A DNA stretch of 7,220 nt from an uncultured Mollicutes bacterium (GTDB taxonomy: Bacteria; Bacillota_I; Bacilli_A; RFN20; CAG-288). This document shows positions 1 through 6,052 of this stretch, one piece after another; the first letter of the stretch is position 1, and each line of letters opens with the position of its first letter. The notes under the pieces are model-generated. The model was not told the origin of the DNA. It ran no database searches and saw only the letters and a program-made list of their open reading frames with translations. Both the position numbers and the translations under genes were made by a program. The DNA lies in assembly GCA_900549915.1 (NCBI GenBank), contig URQF01000069.1, forward strand, positions 1 through 7,220, read 5' to 3'.

Positions 1-266
1 TTATGTACTATGACCATCTGGTTGAGGTTGAAAATGTCGACGACCTGTATAAGAACCCGCTGCATCCGTATACAAAGGCTTTGCTTTCCGCAATACCCGA
101 ACCCAATCCCATTACGGAGCGCACGCGCAAGCGCGTGGATTACGATCCTGAGAGGGACCATGATTATTCCGTTGAGAAGCCCTCGATGGTGGAGGTTGAG
201 CCGGAGCACTTCGTATATTGCTCCCCGTCCGAGCTTGAAGCATACCGCAAGCAGCTCAAGGACTAA
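1..266 (+). CDS. oppF: Oligopeptide ABC transporter ATP-binding protein, C-terminal end (partial)
   Basis: This is the last 87 or so codons of a gene that begins before the window; the frame is already open at base 1 and ends with TAA at 264-266. It matches the C-terminal tail of OppF/DppF/AppF-type ATPases, which energise import of oligopeptides from the cytoplasmic face of the membrane. The diagnostic segment is VMYYDHLVEVENVDDLY (the V only partly inside the window) followed by NPLHPYTKALLSAIPEPNP, the conserved HPYT motif after the ABC core. The Walker and signature motifs lie outside the window. The end (EVEPEHFVYCSPSELEAYRK) is the usual OppF tail. Base use is richer in G+C at third positions than in its neighbours, with CGC for arginine, as expected of a well expressed housekeeping gene. 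One AGG codon at 153-155 would be Met under the recoding proposed here. OppF versus DppF cannot be decided from this fragment. Confidence 0.9.
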   Translation, partial: MYYDHLVEVENVDDLYKNPLHPYTKALLSAIPEPNPITERTRKRVDYDPERDHDYSVEKPSMVEVEPEHFVYCSPSELEAYRKQLKD

Positions 267-354
267 AACCAATATACGCATAAAATCATAATAACAATAA
301 AAATAAAAAAAAGAAAAGCGGTTTACTATTCGGATTTATAGGAAAGTATAAGAA

Positions 355-360
355 TATAAT
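355..360 (+). promoter_or_regulatory. Putative -10 box of the deacylase gene
   Basis: A perfect TATAAT lies 25 bases before the start codon at 386 in a very AT-rich spacer (267-385). No convincing -35 hexamer sits at 17 bases; TTTACT at 322-327 is too far for this box but would be 19 bases from TATAAG at 347-352. The AGGAG ribosome binding site is at 374-378, seven bases from the ATG. The deacylase therefore probably has its own promoter and is not simply a tail of the opp operon. Confidence 0.4.
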
Positions 361-385
361 AGGTAAAGAATATAGGAGCCATTCC

Positions 386-943
386 ATGATAAAGAAAATA
401 GAAAAGGGAATCCCATCGGATATTAAGGACAGAGTCAAAGAGGAGCAAAAGGTTTATCATTTGCTTTCCGAATTAGGTATTTCGTTCCTTCGGGCGGATC
501 ATGACGCTCTCTTTTCTAGGGATGGTTACGAAGAAATCAGCAAGGCAATCGGAGCTAAGGTCTGCAAGAATCTATTTTTAGCAAACAGACAGCAGACTGA
601 ATTCTATTTGCTTAGGATGCCAGGCGATAAGAAATTCAAAACCAAAGAGCTTTCAAATCAGATTCATAGTGCCAGACTTTCTTTTGGAAATCAGAAAGCA
701 CTCGAAAAATATTTGCATGCCGAAAAAGGCTATTGTTCGATTCTTGATTTGAGGAATGATACAGAGAACAAGGTCAAACTTCTAGTCGATAAAGACCTAT
801 TCGAAGATGAGTCCGTAGGTGTTCATCCCTGCATCAATACTTCCTCCCTGGCTCTCAAATGGAAAGATCTTCTTGAAGTCTTCCTTCCAAGTATCCATCA
901 TACGTATCAGCTTGTTACACTAGTAGGCGAAGAAGCCAAATAG
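386..943 (+). CDS. YbaK/ProX-family aminoacyl-tRNA deacylase (prolyl-tRNA editing type)
   Basis: The 185-residue protein matches the free-standing YbaK/ProXp editing domains (PrdX type in clostridia), cytoplasmic enzymes that hydrolyse mischarged tRNA such as Ala-tRNA(Pro). Visible hallmarks are the conserved lysine in VCKNLFL (Lys61), NRQQT (67-71), MPGDKKFKTKELS (78-90), SARLSF (95-100), the NDTENKVKLLVDKDL strand (124-138) and the signature GVHPCINTSSL (145-155). Length fits the family. The ATG at 386 follows AGGAG at 374-378 at good spacing. Three AGG codons (residues 45, 77, 123) fall where relatives carry Met or another hydrophobic residue, notably 'LLxMPGDK' and 'LxND' where Met precedes Asn. 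The conserved arginines 68 and 97 use AGA. This is among the clearest local evidence that AGG is Met. The exact tRNA substrate is inferred only from family resemblance. Confidence 0.88.
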   Translation: MIKKIEKGIPSDIKDRVKEEQKVYHLLSELGISFLRADHDALFSRDGYEEISKAIGAKVCKNLFLANRQQTEFYLLRMPGDKKFKTKELSNQIHSARLSFGNQKALEKYLHAEKGYCSILDLRNDTENKVKLLVDKDLFEDESVGVHPCINTSSLALKWKDLLEVFLPSIHHTYQLVTLVGEEAK

Positions 944-960
944 AGGCAAACCAGCAAACA

Positions 961-994
961 AAAGAGGAAGGGCATTCCTGCCATTCCCCTTTTT
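961..994. terminator. Probable bidirectional intrinsic terminator
   Basis: Between the convergent ends of the deacylase (943) and the large lipoprotein (1015) lies a hairpin: arms 961-974 and 979-992, loop TTCC at 975-978. The arms pair as AAAG/CTTT, GGAA/TTCC and GGCA/TGCC, interrupted by two single mismatches. On the plus strand it ends in TTTTT (990-994). On the minus strand the stem is followed by TTTTGTTTG. It can therefore stop transcription from both sides. Confidence 0.75.
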
Positions 995-1014
995 CAAATG
1001 TTCTGAGATAAATT

Positions 1015-4000
1015 CTATTTGCTTAACGAAACAGGAGCTTCAGAACCATAGATATAATCAACACTGCCATTGTCCTGGAATACAAGTTTTACCTGTTCAG
1101 TTAATGAACTGTTTTCGCCGACAAAGGTAGTGCCATCGTAGGATACCAGGGTTAAATCGTAATCTTCTGCACTGGTATAGGCATAATCGAAGTCGATAGT
1201 TACGACACCAGATTTGGATATCGTGATTTGAACCGAACCATCCTCATCACTATAAGTTCCTGCATGTTCAGAAATATCGGCACCAGTTGGTTTGTCCTTG
1301 ACGGTCAGAGTGACAGAATTGGATTCTGTAGCATAGGAATCCTTGGAAGTAGCAGTAATCTCAGTAGTTCCGGCTTTTAAGGCAGTGATATTTCCGCTTG
1401 CATCAATCGTAGCAACCTTTGTATCACTCGATTTCCAGGTCAATTCCTGATTATCGGCATCCACTGGCTTAATCGTAGCTGTTGCTTGGGTGGTGTCTCC
1501 GACGAAGAGAGTTGTATTTTTGATTGTGATCTTGATGGTGTCGATTGTAATAGGAGTGACATCTACTTCAAGAGGTACCTTGATTCCGGACTTGGAAGTG
1601 GCTTCCAAAGTCGTGCTACCAAGTTTGAGACCCTTGATGGTCTTATCATCTTTGTTCCTAACAGATTCCGCTCCGTATTCTTCGGTGCTGTCATTATAGA
1701 TGGCAACAGTTTCCGGATCCTTAGAGACAATCTTCCAAGACTCTTCAGCAGCGTCGTTATCGTCGGCATCCCTAAAGGCAGCAGATACGGTTGTTTCCTT
1801 GTTGACATGGGCTTCACCATCACCAGGAATCTCGAGGTCCATTTGAGTTGCTTTGATATACTTGCTAAGATGATACTCTTCGGTATAGATGTTGGCTTTC
1901 AGAGTATTTTTCTCACTTGCAACATTCACAATATAGTCGGCTTCATTGTCATAAGAGAAATTCTTCTTAATCCTAAGATAACCAGCCGTCTTCTTATCTC
2001 CCGTATAGTTTCCAAAGACATCATAGCTGCCGTTCTTTCCAGAATAAGGAAGAGTAATAGTGTGTCCTTTGAATTCAATCGTGGCTTCTGTGGCGGTGAT
2101 GTTAAAGATGGACTCATCACTTTCATTCCACCATTTTCCAATGAGGGCACTGTTGACCTTGTCCGCTTCTTTGATCGTGATGGTGATTTCATTCGAGACA
2201 ATCGGCTCTTCGGTTGCACCATGCTTAGAGACTGCGCTGACTTTGACAGTTCCGGCTTTGATTGGAGTCAAGATTCCATCAGCAGAGATAGTTGCTAATG
2301 TCCCATCGCTGACTTTCCATTCGATATCTTTGTTTGTGGCATTGCTTGGAGCAAGAACAGCACCAAACTTAAGAGTCTGTCCGATTTTGACTTCTGTTGC
2401 CTGCTCGTTGGCGGCAATTGTGATTCCAGTAACTGGAACAGCATCTGCTTCATAATGCTTATGGCATTTCTCGTTGGCAAGGAAGGCAACTTGAGAAGTG
2501 GAGAATCCATAGTTCTTTCCAATCCTGTTTCCATAGACATGGATACGGACTTTGGAAGCTGGCTCAAAAGACTTTTCCCTCAGCTTAAGATTTTTCAGAG
2601 AGACATTTTCTTTGATTTCGTCTGTGATATCTGCGGCTTCTTTCCAAGTTGTACCATCATTCGAAGTCTCGATGGCAATCTTTTGCAGTCCGGATTCGAT
2701 GTTGTTGCTATACCTTTGTCCATAATAGAAGGAGATACCAGAAACCTGTTGGTCATCGAAATCGAAGCTGACGACACCATCGCCTCTTGTATCGGCTTCT
2801 TCCTGCCTGGTATCGCTTAAACCAGAGCGGATAGTCCTTACATTTTTGCCTTTGAATAATCCGCTTCCGGAAACGACATTGCATCCCTTGTTAATTGTGA
2901 CACCATAGGGGAGATTGTTGACAATAGCATTATTGGCAGCAACAACATGATTGATAACAGAAGTAAAGCTGAGATTATAGACAGCGCCTTCTAAGTTCTG
3001 CTTCGGAAGTCCATTGACATGAACGGAGATTTTATTGGAGGTATGGAGACTGCCACTGGAGTCCTTCCACTGGTAGTAGACTTTCGTCGTTCCTTCTTTT
3101 TGTCCAGTAACAAAGATGCCGGAGTTGATACCCGAATCGAAGGTAGCAATGGAATCATCATCGGTAATCTTCTCCAGGTCTCCGTAATCCCTGATCCAGC
3201 GTTCCTGTTCGACATTTTCCGGAGCATCCCAAGTAATCTTCCTATTCCTAGGGAGGGTCTTCTCGATATCGATGACATAGTTATCGCCGTCTTTCTTTGC
3301 GCTCTCATCGGTGACAGAAAGGGCAATCGACTTGATATAGACATGAATCTGAGGTCCGCTCCATCCTTTATATTGATAGTATTCAATGATGTTATCGCTA
3401 TTCGGAGCTGCCGGAAGCGTTTTTGTGTCCCAGGTTGTAGCACCGATATTCGTCAACTTAGCAACTGCATTATTAGTATCGGTATCTAGATCCTCATCAA
3501 ATACTGCAAACTGTTTAAAGAGATTCGTTGTGGAATCAATCAGGAAGGAGAAAGTGTCAATCGAGACATCACTGCACCAAGCATAGCAGGTGTCTACGAT
3601 ATCTTTCACTGCTGCAGAATCAACAATGAAATAAGTTCCGTTCTGATTGATAACCTTATCTTTGTACTGAGCAACTTTTTTGATGACCTTCCGGACATCG
3701 AGCTGAGCTTGTCCTCCAAGTCCGACATAGGCATCATCATAGCCTTTATTGAGCCATCCGGATTTTCCTTTTGTGTTGGAAGTATCTTTTTCAAACCACT
3801 GATAAGAGTTTCCATTGAAATCATGGTAATACTGGTAGATTCTGACTCCATCCCAGTCTCCCTGAACAATCTGATAATCATTGTAATAATAGATAATATC
3901 AGAAGAATTGCCGACATCATCGCTGATTGCAGATGAGTTGACGGTAACATTGGAATAATCTGCACTTAAAGCATGCTCAAGAGGATTGATTGTCGGGCCG

Positions 4001-4227
4001 GTGCTTGTGCTAGTGGATGGATTTTCTGTGTTTGTACTTCCAGAAGACGGCTTCTCTGTCGGCTTTTCCGTTGGTTTCTCCGTAGGTTTTTCGGTCGGCT
4101 TGAATTCTGAGACTTCCGGATAATCAGAAAAACTAGGCTTGCTTTCAGAATCTCCCTTCTGGCAGGCACTCCTTCCAAACCTAGAGATTAAGGAGAGAGC
4201 TAACAGACTGAATCTTGACTTTTTCAT
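1015..4227 (-). CDS. Large surface lipoprotein with PTEK stalk and Big_2-type Ig-like domains
   Basis: A 1070-residue exported protein, probably lipid-anchored on the outer face of the membrane. Residues 1-22 form a lipoprotein signal ending in SAC (Cys22). Two AGG codons (16 and 19) sit in its hydrophobic part: as Arg they would break it, as Met they restore it. Four PTEK repeats (44-59) and a Ser/Thr-rich linker form a stalk to about residue 83. Then follow an unassigned region (about 84-290), an Ig-like region (about 294-403), a jelly-roll-like region (about 410-595, with SNDGTTWKEA and KVRIHVYGN), a classic Big_2 domain (about 597-686), a beta-rich module opening with LIGKWW (about 692-790), a divergent Ig-like domain (about 793-887), a second clear Big_2 domain (about 889-976, with LTWKSSDTKVATIDASGNI) and a beta-rich C-terminal domain. 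No LPxTG or enzyme motif is seen. It starts 16 bases after the previous gene, with AAAGGA upstream of the ATG. Thirteen AGG codons against one internal ATG is extreme. Adhesion or glycan binding is inference. Confidence 0.85.
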   Translation of the reverse strand: MKKSRFSLLALSLISRFGRSACQKGDSESKPSFSDYPEVSEFKPTEKPTEKPTEKPTEKPSSGSTNTENPSTSTSTGPTINPLEHALSADYSNVTVNSSAISDDVGNSSDIIYYYNDYQIVQGDWDGVRIYQYYHDFNGNSYQWFEKDTSNTKGKSGWLNKGYDDAYVGLGGQAQLDVRKVIKKVAQYKDKVINQNGTYFIVDSAAVKDIVDTCYAWCSDVSIDTFSFLIDSTTNLFKQFAVFDEDLDTDTNNAVAKLTNIGATTWDTKTLPAAPNSDNIIEYYQYKGWSGPQIHVYIKSIALSVTDESAKKDGDNYVIDIEKTLPRNRKITWDAPENVEQERWIRDYGDLEKITDDDSIATFDSGINSGIFVTGQKEGTTKVYYQWKDSSGSLHTSNKISVHVNGLPKQNLEGAVYNLSFTSVINHVVAANNAIVNNLPYGVTINKGCNVVSGSGLFKGKNVRTIRSGLSDTRQEEADTRGDGVVSFDFDDQQVSGISFYYGQRYSNNIESGLQKIAIETSNDGTTWKEAADITDEIKENVSLKNLKLREKSFEPASKVRIHVYGNRIGKNYGFSTSQVAFLANEKCHKHYEADAVPVTGITIAANEQATEVKIGQTLKFGAVLAPSNATNKDIEWKVSDGTLATISADGILTPIKAGTVKVSAVSKHGATEEPIVSNEITITIKEADKVNSALIGKWWNESDESIFNITATEATIEFKGHTITLPYSGKNGSYDVFGNYTGDKKTAGYLRIKKNFSYDNEADYIVNVASEKNTLKANIYTEEYHLSKYIKATQMDLEIPGDGEAHVNKETTVSAAFRDADDNDAAEESWKIVSKDPETVAIYNDSTEEYGAESVRNKDDKTIKGLKLGSTTLEATSKSGIKVPLEVDVTPITIDTIKITIKNTTLFVGDTTQATATIKPVDADNQELTWKSSDTKVATIDASGNITALKAGTTEITATSKDSYATESNSVTLTVKDKPTGADISEHAGTYSDEDGSVQITISKSGVVTIDFDYAYTSAEDYDLTLVSYDGTTFVGENSSLTEQVKLVFQDNGSVDYIYGSEAPVSLSK
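4051..4098 (-). repeat. Four tandem PTEK repeats (12 bp units)
   Basis: Four in-frame copies of a 12-base unit encode PTEK x4 (residues 44-59 of the large lipoprotein). The copies differ at third positions (for example ACC GAA AAA, ACG GAG AAA, ACG GAA AAG, ACA GAG AAG), so the amino acid repeat is maintained rather than newly amplified. It probably forms an extended stalk between the lipid anchor and the folded domains. Confidence 0.9.
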
Positions 4228-4243
4228 TATGTTTTTGTCCTTT

Positions 4244-5101
4244 CTATAATGAATTTCCGGCGGTTAAGTCGGTTAATTTGTAAACAGCAATTAAGAAGAT
4301 GTCCCTATCTCCATCAAACCCGGATTCGATGGACTCTTCTTTTTTCCTATAAGCGAGTGAGACACCGACATTTCCCTTTTCAGCATATTGCTGAGAAGAG
4401 TTATAGGTGTATCCGTTATCGGTTAATAACTTTGAATAATCTTTGAGGATGGAAGACTTCGGATCATAGCAGGCAATGATGAGAGCGTTAACTCCCCTAT
4501 TAGACTGAACCTGTGCCGTGTAGTAGGAAGCAGGTGCTACTGGAATCTCTTCTCCGACAAAGGCTTTGACTTGGTCATTTGGGAAGGTTGTCTGTTTATC
4601 TTTCCTAATGTAGACTGTCCTCCTTAATCCTTTTCCTTGCGTGGAAGAGAAGGAGTCAAAGATGACACATAGTATCTGATTTGGCGATACGCGCTTAATA
4701 GCCCAAGGACTTTCACCTTCACTCACCTTTTGTAAGGTGAAGTCGTTCCTTTTCAGAACGGCTTTATAAGTCTTTACTAGGTCGTTTGGATCATAATCGG
4801 AGAAACAATAGAGGGCAGTGGCAGTAAGATCGTACTTTGAAATATACTCGTTCTTACCGGAATAAGAGGTTCCAGTGCAAACTGGGAGTTCGGCTATGAA
4901 TTCACCAAGGCTCTCTTCCAGAAGAGCATCGACTTCTTTGCTGAAACGATAAGTGGGTGCTTCGGTCATAGAAGGTAATTCTTCTGAAACAGATGGTTTT
5001 AGAATTTCACTTGTTTCCGAAGATGGCGGGTTTGTCAGAGACGGCTCCCTCTGACAGCCAGCCAGAATTAAGAGTAATGGCAGAAGAACAAAGGTCTTTA
5101 A
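4244..5101 (-). CDS. Lipoprotein with an internally duplicated domain; start codon not recognisable
   Basis: About 285 residues, unknown function, probably anchored outside the membrane. The first internal ATG is at 4969, but the same frame continues 44 codons upstream into an excellent lipoprotein signal: KTFVLLPLLLILAGCQ, with lipobox LAGC (Cys 16 codons from 5101). The open frame starts after TAG at 5110-5108 and holds no ATG, GTG or TTG before 4969. A TAGGAG box at 5110-5105 lies just upstream of the signal, so translation surely began there. I place the start at codon TTA 5101 as the best estimate. After a Ser/Pro-rich linker come two similar modules (4891-4604 and 4555-4277), each starting E-L/I-PV and containing ALYCFSDYDP or ALIIACYDP before a helix. 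Eight AGG codons, none at an evident conserved Arg. It is first in the operon, 16 bases ahead of the large lipoprotein. A start-codon mutation, an assembly error or a non-standard start are all possible. Confidence 0.75.
   Translation of the reverse strand, partial: LKTFVLLPLLLILAGCQREPSLTNPPSSETSEILKPSVSEELPSMTEAPTYRFSKEVDALLEESLGEFIAELPVCTGTSYSGKNEYISKYDLTATALYCFSDYDPNDLVKTYKAVLKRNDFTLQKVSEGESPWAIKRVSPNQILCVIFDSFSSTQGKGLRRTVYIRKDKQTTFPNDQVKAFVGEEIPVAPASYYTAQVQSNRGVNALIIACYDPKSSILKDYSKLLTDNGYTYNSSQQYAEKGNVGVSLAYRKKEESIESGFDGDRDIFLIAVYKLTDLTAGNSL
4277..4555 (-). repeat. Protein-level repeat, copy 2
   Basis: Second copy of the module, starting GEEIPVAPASYY, with ALIIACYDPKSSILKDYSKL, NGYTYN and the final strand DIFLIAVYKL. 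It is slightly shorter than copy 1 between PV and the ALIIACYDP strand. Confidence 0.6.
4604..4891 (-). repeat. Protein-level repeat, copy 1
   Basis: The segment starting AELPVCTGTSYS and running through ALYCFSDYDPNDLVKTYKAV to the TVYI strand resembles the later segment at 4277-4555. Shared order: E-hydrophobic-PV, SY, a hydrophobic strand ending in DP, a helix with KTYKAVL or KDYSKLL, an N-x-[FY]-T-[LY] turn, then two beta strands. It is seen only at the amino acid level, so it is an old duplication. Confidence 0.6.
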
Positions 5102-5104
5102 TCG

Positions 5105-5110
5105 CTCCTA
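5105..5110 (-). promoter_or_regulatory. Ribosome binding site without a matching start codon
   Basis: On the minus strand TAGGAG is a strong Shine-Dalgarno sequence directly before the lipoprotein signal frame. The next in-frame codons are CGA, TTA, AAG, ACC, so no canonical start sits at a proper distance. It decides that the true N-terminus is here and not at the ATG at 4969, which has no clear ribosome binding site. Confidence 0.65.
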
Positions 5111-5117
5111 TTTAATT

Positions 5118-5123
5118 ATTATA
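5118..5123 (-). promoter_or_regulatory. Putative -10 box of the lipoprotein operon
   Basis: TATAAT on the minus strand, followed by AATTAAATAGGAG. The start of transcription would be only a few bases before the ribosome binding site, giving a very short leader. No good -35 hexamer is seen; TATCGC (5146-5141) lies at 17 bases and TTGCTA (5150-5145) at 21. It drives both lipoprotein genes. Confidence 0.45.
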
Positions 5124-5200
5124 GATGTGTAACCAGGAAAGCGATAGCAAAATAAAGTAAAAGGGATAAAGTGAAGATTCCTTGATGAATTTCTGGCAGG

Positions 5201-5229
5201 TTCAAACAGGAATGTTTAGGCGTTATAAT
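5201..5229 (+). promoter_or_regulatory. Promoter of the membrane protein gene
   Basis: TTCAAA (5201-5206, four of six matches to TTGACA), a 17-base spacer and a perfect TATAAT (5224-5229). Transcription would begin near 5236. It would give a leader of about 40 bases before the start codon at 5275. It lies divergent to the lipoprotein operon promoter, about 80 bases away. Confidence 0.6.
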
Positions 5230-5261
5230 CTTTTTGGTGATAGTGGGAAGCCCGCTAGTTT

Positions 5262-5266
5262 AGAGG
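5262..5266 (+). promoter_or_regulatory. Ribosome binding site deciding the start at 5275
   Basis: AGAGG lies eight bases before ATG 5275-5277. The upstream in-frame starts (TTG 5182, ATG 5185, ATG 5212) have poorer ribosome binding sites, lie at or before the -10 box and would translate the promoter itself. ATG 5275 is therefore preferred. Confidence 0.6.
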
Positions 5267-5274
5267 TTTGTTTT

Positions 5275-6024
5275 ATGATTTTGTCTAATGATATAGTTCC
5301 TTCTCGTTCCTTCTCTCCTCTTTACATGCTATTCGATTCGATATTTCTTGTTTTTCTTTTAACGAGGATATGGATAGAGAAAAAGAAAGTGGCCTTTTTC
5401 TTTTCTCTTGCAGGAGGCATTCTTTATTTCTTAGTTGATTTTCTGATTTTCTATCTAGCTTTGAAGACCCGGGTGATTACGTATGGAACGACAGTTCTAG
5501 GTCCTCTTGGTGTCAGTGGTGTTCTCTTCTGGATGTCAAGGAGCTATGGAATCACTAATTTCTTATTGATATATTTTGCTTTAAGGCATGATAAGTCTTT
5601 ACTAAAGTATTCGGTGATTATTCTAAGGTGGTGGCTTGTTGCTCCCACACTCCAGGAGATGGATAAATCTTTCTCTCCTATCACGACAAGCAGAGGAACT
5701 GGAAGCTATCACTATGTGATGGCTATTATTCTTCTTGTCGGCTATGCCCTTTATCTTCTCTATGGTGCTATCAAGAAGGAAAAGAGGGAAAATATTCTCT
5801 ATTTGAATATCGTGGGTATTCTTGTTCAACTCGGGTGGGAAGCTTCTCTTCTAATCAATGGTATTCGTCCTAGGAATGCAGCTTCTGTTAAGACTAGGAT
5901 AATTGATTCTTTAATTGAGACGAATTTAGGGAGGCCGTATCTGTACTTTATTGTTAAAGCAGTTTCATCCCATTTCAATGAGGATGGGAAGAAAAAGAAC
6001 GTAAACGAGAAACCGAATTCGTAA
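5275..6024 (+). CDS. Polytopic membrane protein of unknown function
   Basis: From ATG 5275 the protein has 249 residues and about six hydrophobic segments: roughly 16-34, 39-63, 73-104, 109-126, 147-165 and 174-195, then a more polar C-terminal part with an amphipathic segment and a Lys/Asn-rich tail. It resembles conserved hypothetical membrane proteins of Firmicutes that I cannot name; no catalytic motif is evident. Recognisable patches are FWMSxSYGITNF (85-96), SRGTGSYHY (139-147) and ETNLGxPYLYFI (215-226). The x in the first and last patches is AGG (residues 89 and 220). Other AGG codons (31, 104, 118) lie in or next to membrane helices, where Met fits and Arg does not. Arg 11, 66, 140 and 198 use CGT, CGG, AGA and CGT. 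Extending to TTG 5182 would add 31 residues overlapping the promoter. Codon use matches its neighbours. Confidence 0.8.
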   Translation: MILSNDIVPSRSFSPLYMLFDSIFLVFLLTRIWIEKKKVAFFFSLAGGILYFLVDFLIFYLALKTRVITYGTTVLGPLGVSGVLFWMSRSYGITNFLLIYFALRHDKSLLKYSVIILRWWLVAPTLQEMDKSFSPITTSRGTGSYHYVMAIILLVGYALYLLYGAIKKEKRENILYLNIVGILVQLGWEASLLINGIRPRNAASVKTRIIDSLIETNLGRPYLYFIVKAVSSHFNEDGKKKNVNEKPNS

Positions 6025-6052
6025 GGAAGGAACGAATTTCCTCACTCCTTAC
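6021..6052. repeat. Inverted repeat at the end of the membrane protein gene
   Basis: GTAAGGA (6021-6027) pairs with TCCTTAC (6046-6052), and AGGAA (6028-6032) pairs with TTCCT (6038-6042), with a three-base bulge. It overlaps the TAA stop. There is no T run on either side, so it is at best a weak or rho-assisted terminator or a 3'-end stabilising hairpin. It also coincides with the C-terminal remnant of the neighbouring pseudogene. Confidence 0.35.

Noticed and set aside
267..385. Possible small RNA or riboswitch in the AT-rich gap before the deacylase
   Set aside because: No stable hairpin or conserved motif is visible; the stretch looks like a promoter and short leader.
1486..2298. A 270-codon open frame on the plus strand, antisense to the large lipoprotein
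   Set aside because: It lacks a ribosome binding site, has no recognisable domain, and mirrors the codon pattern of the minus-strand gene, whose Big_2 domains are clear.
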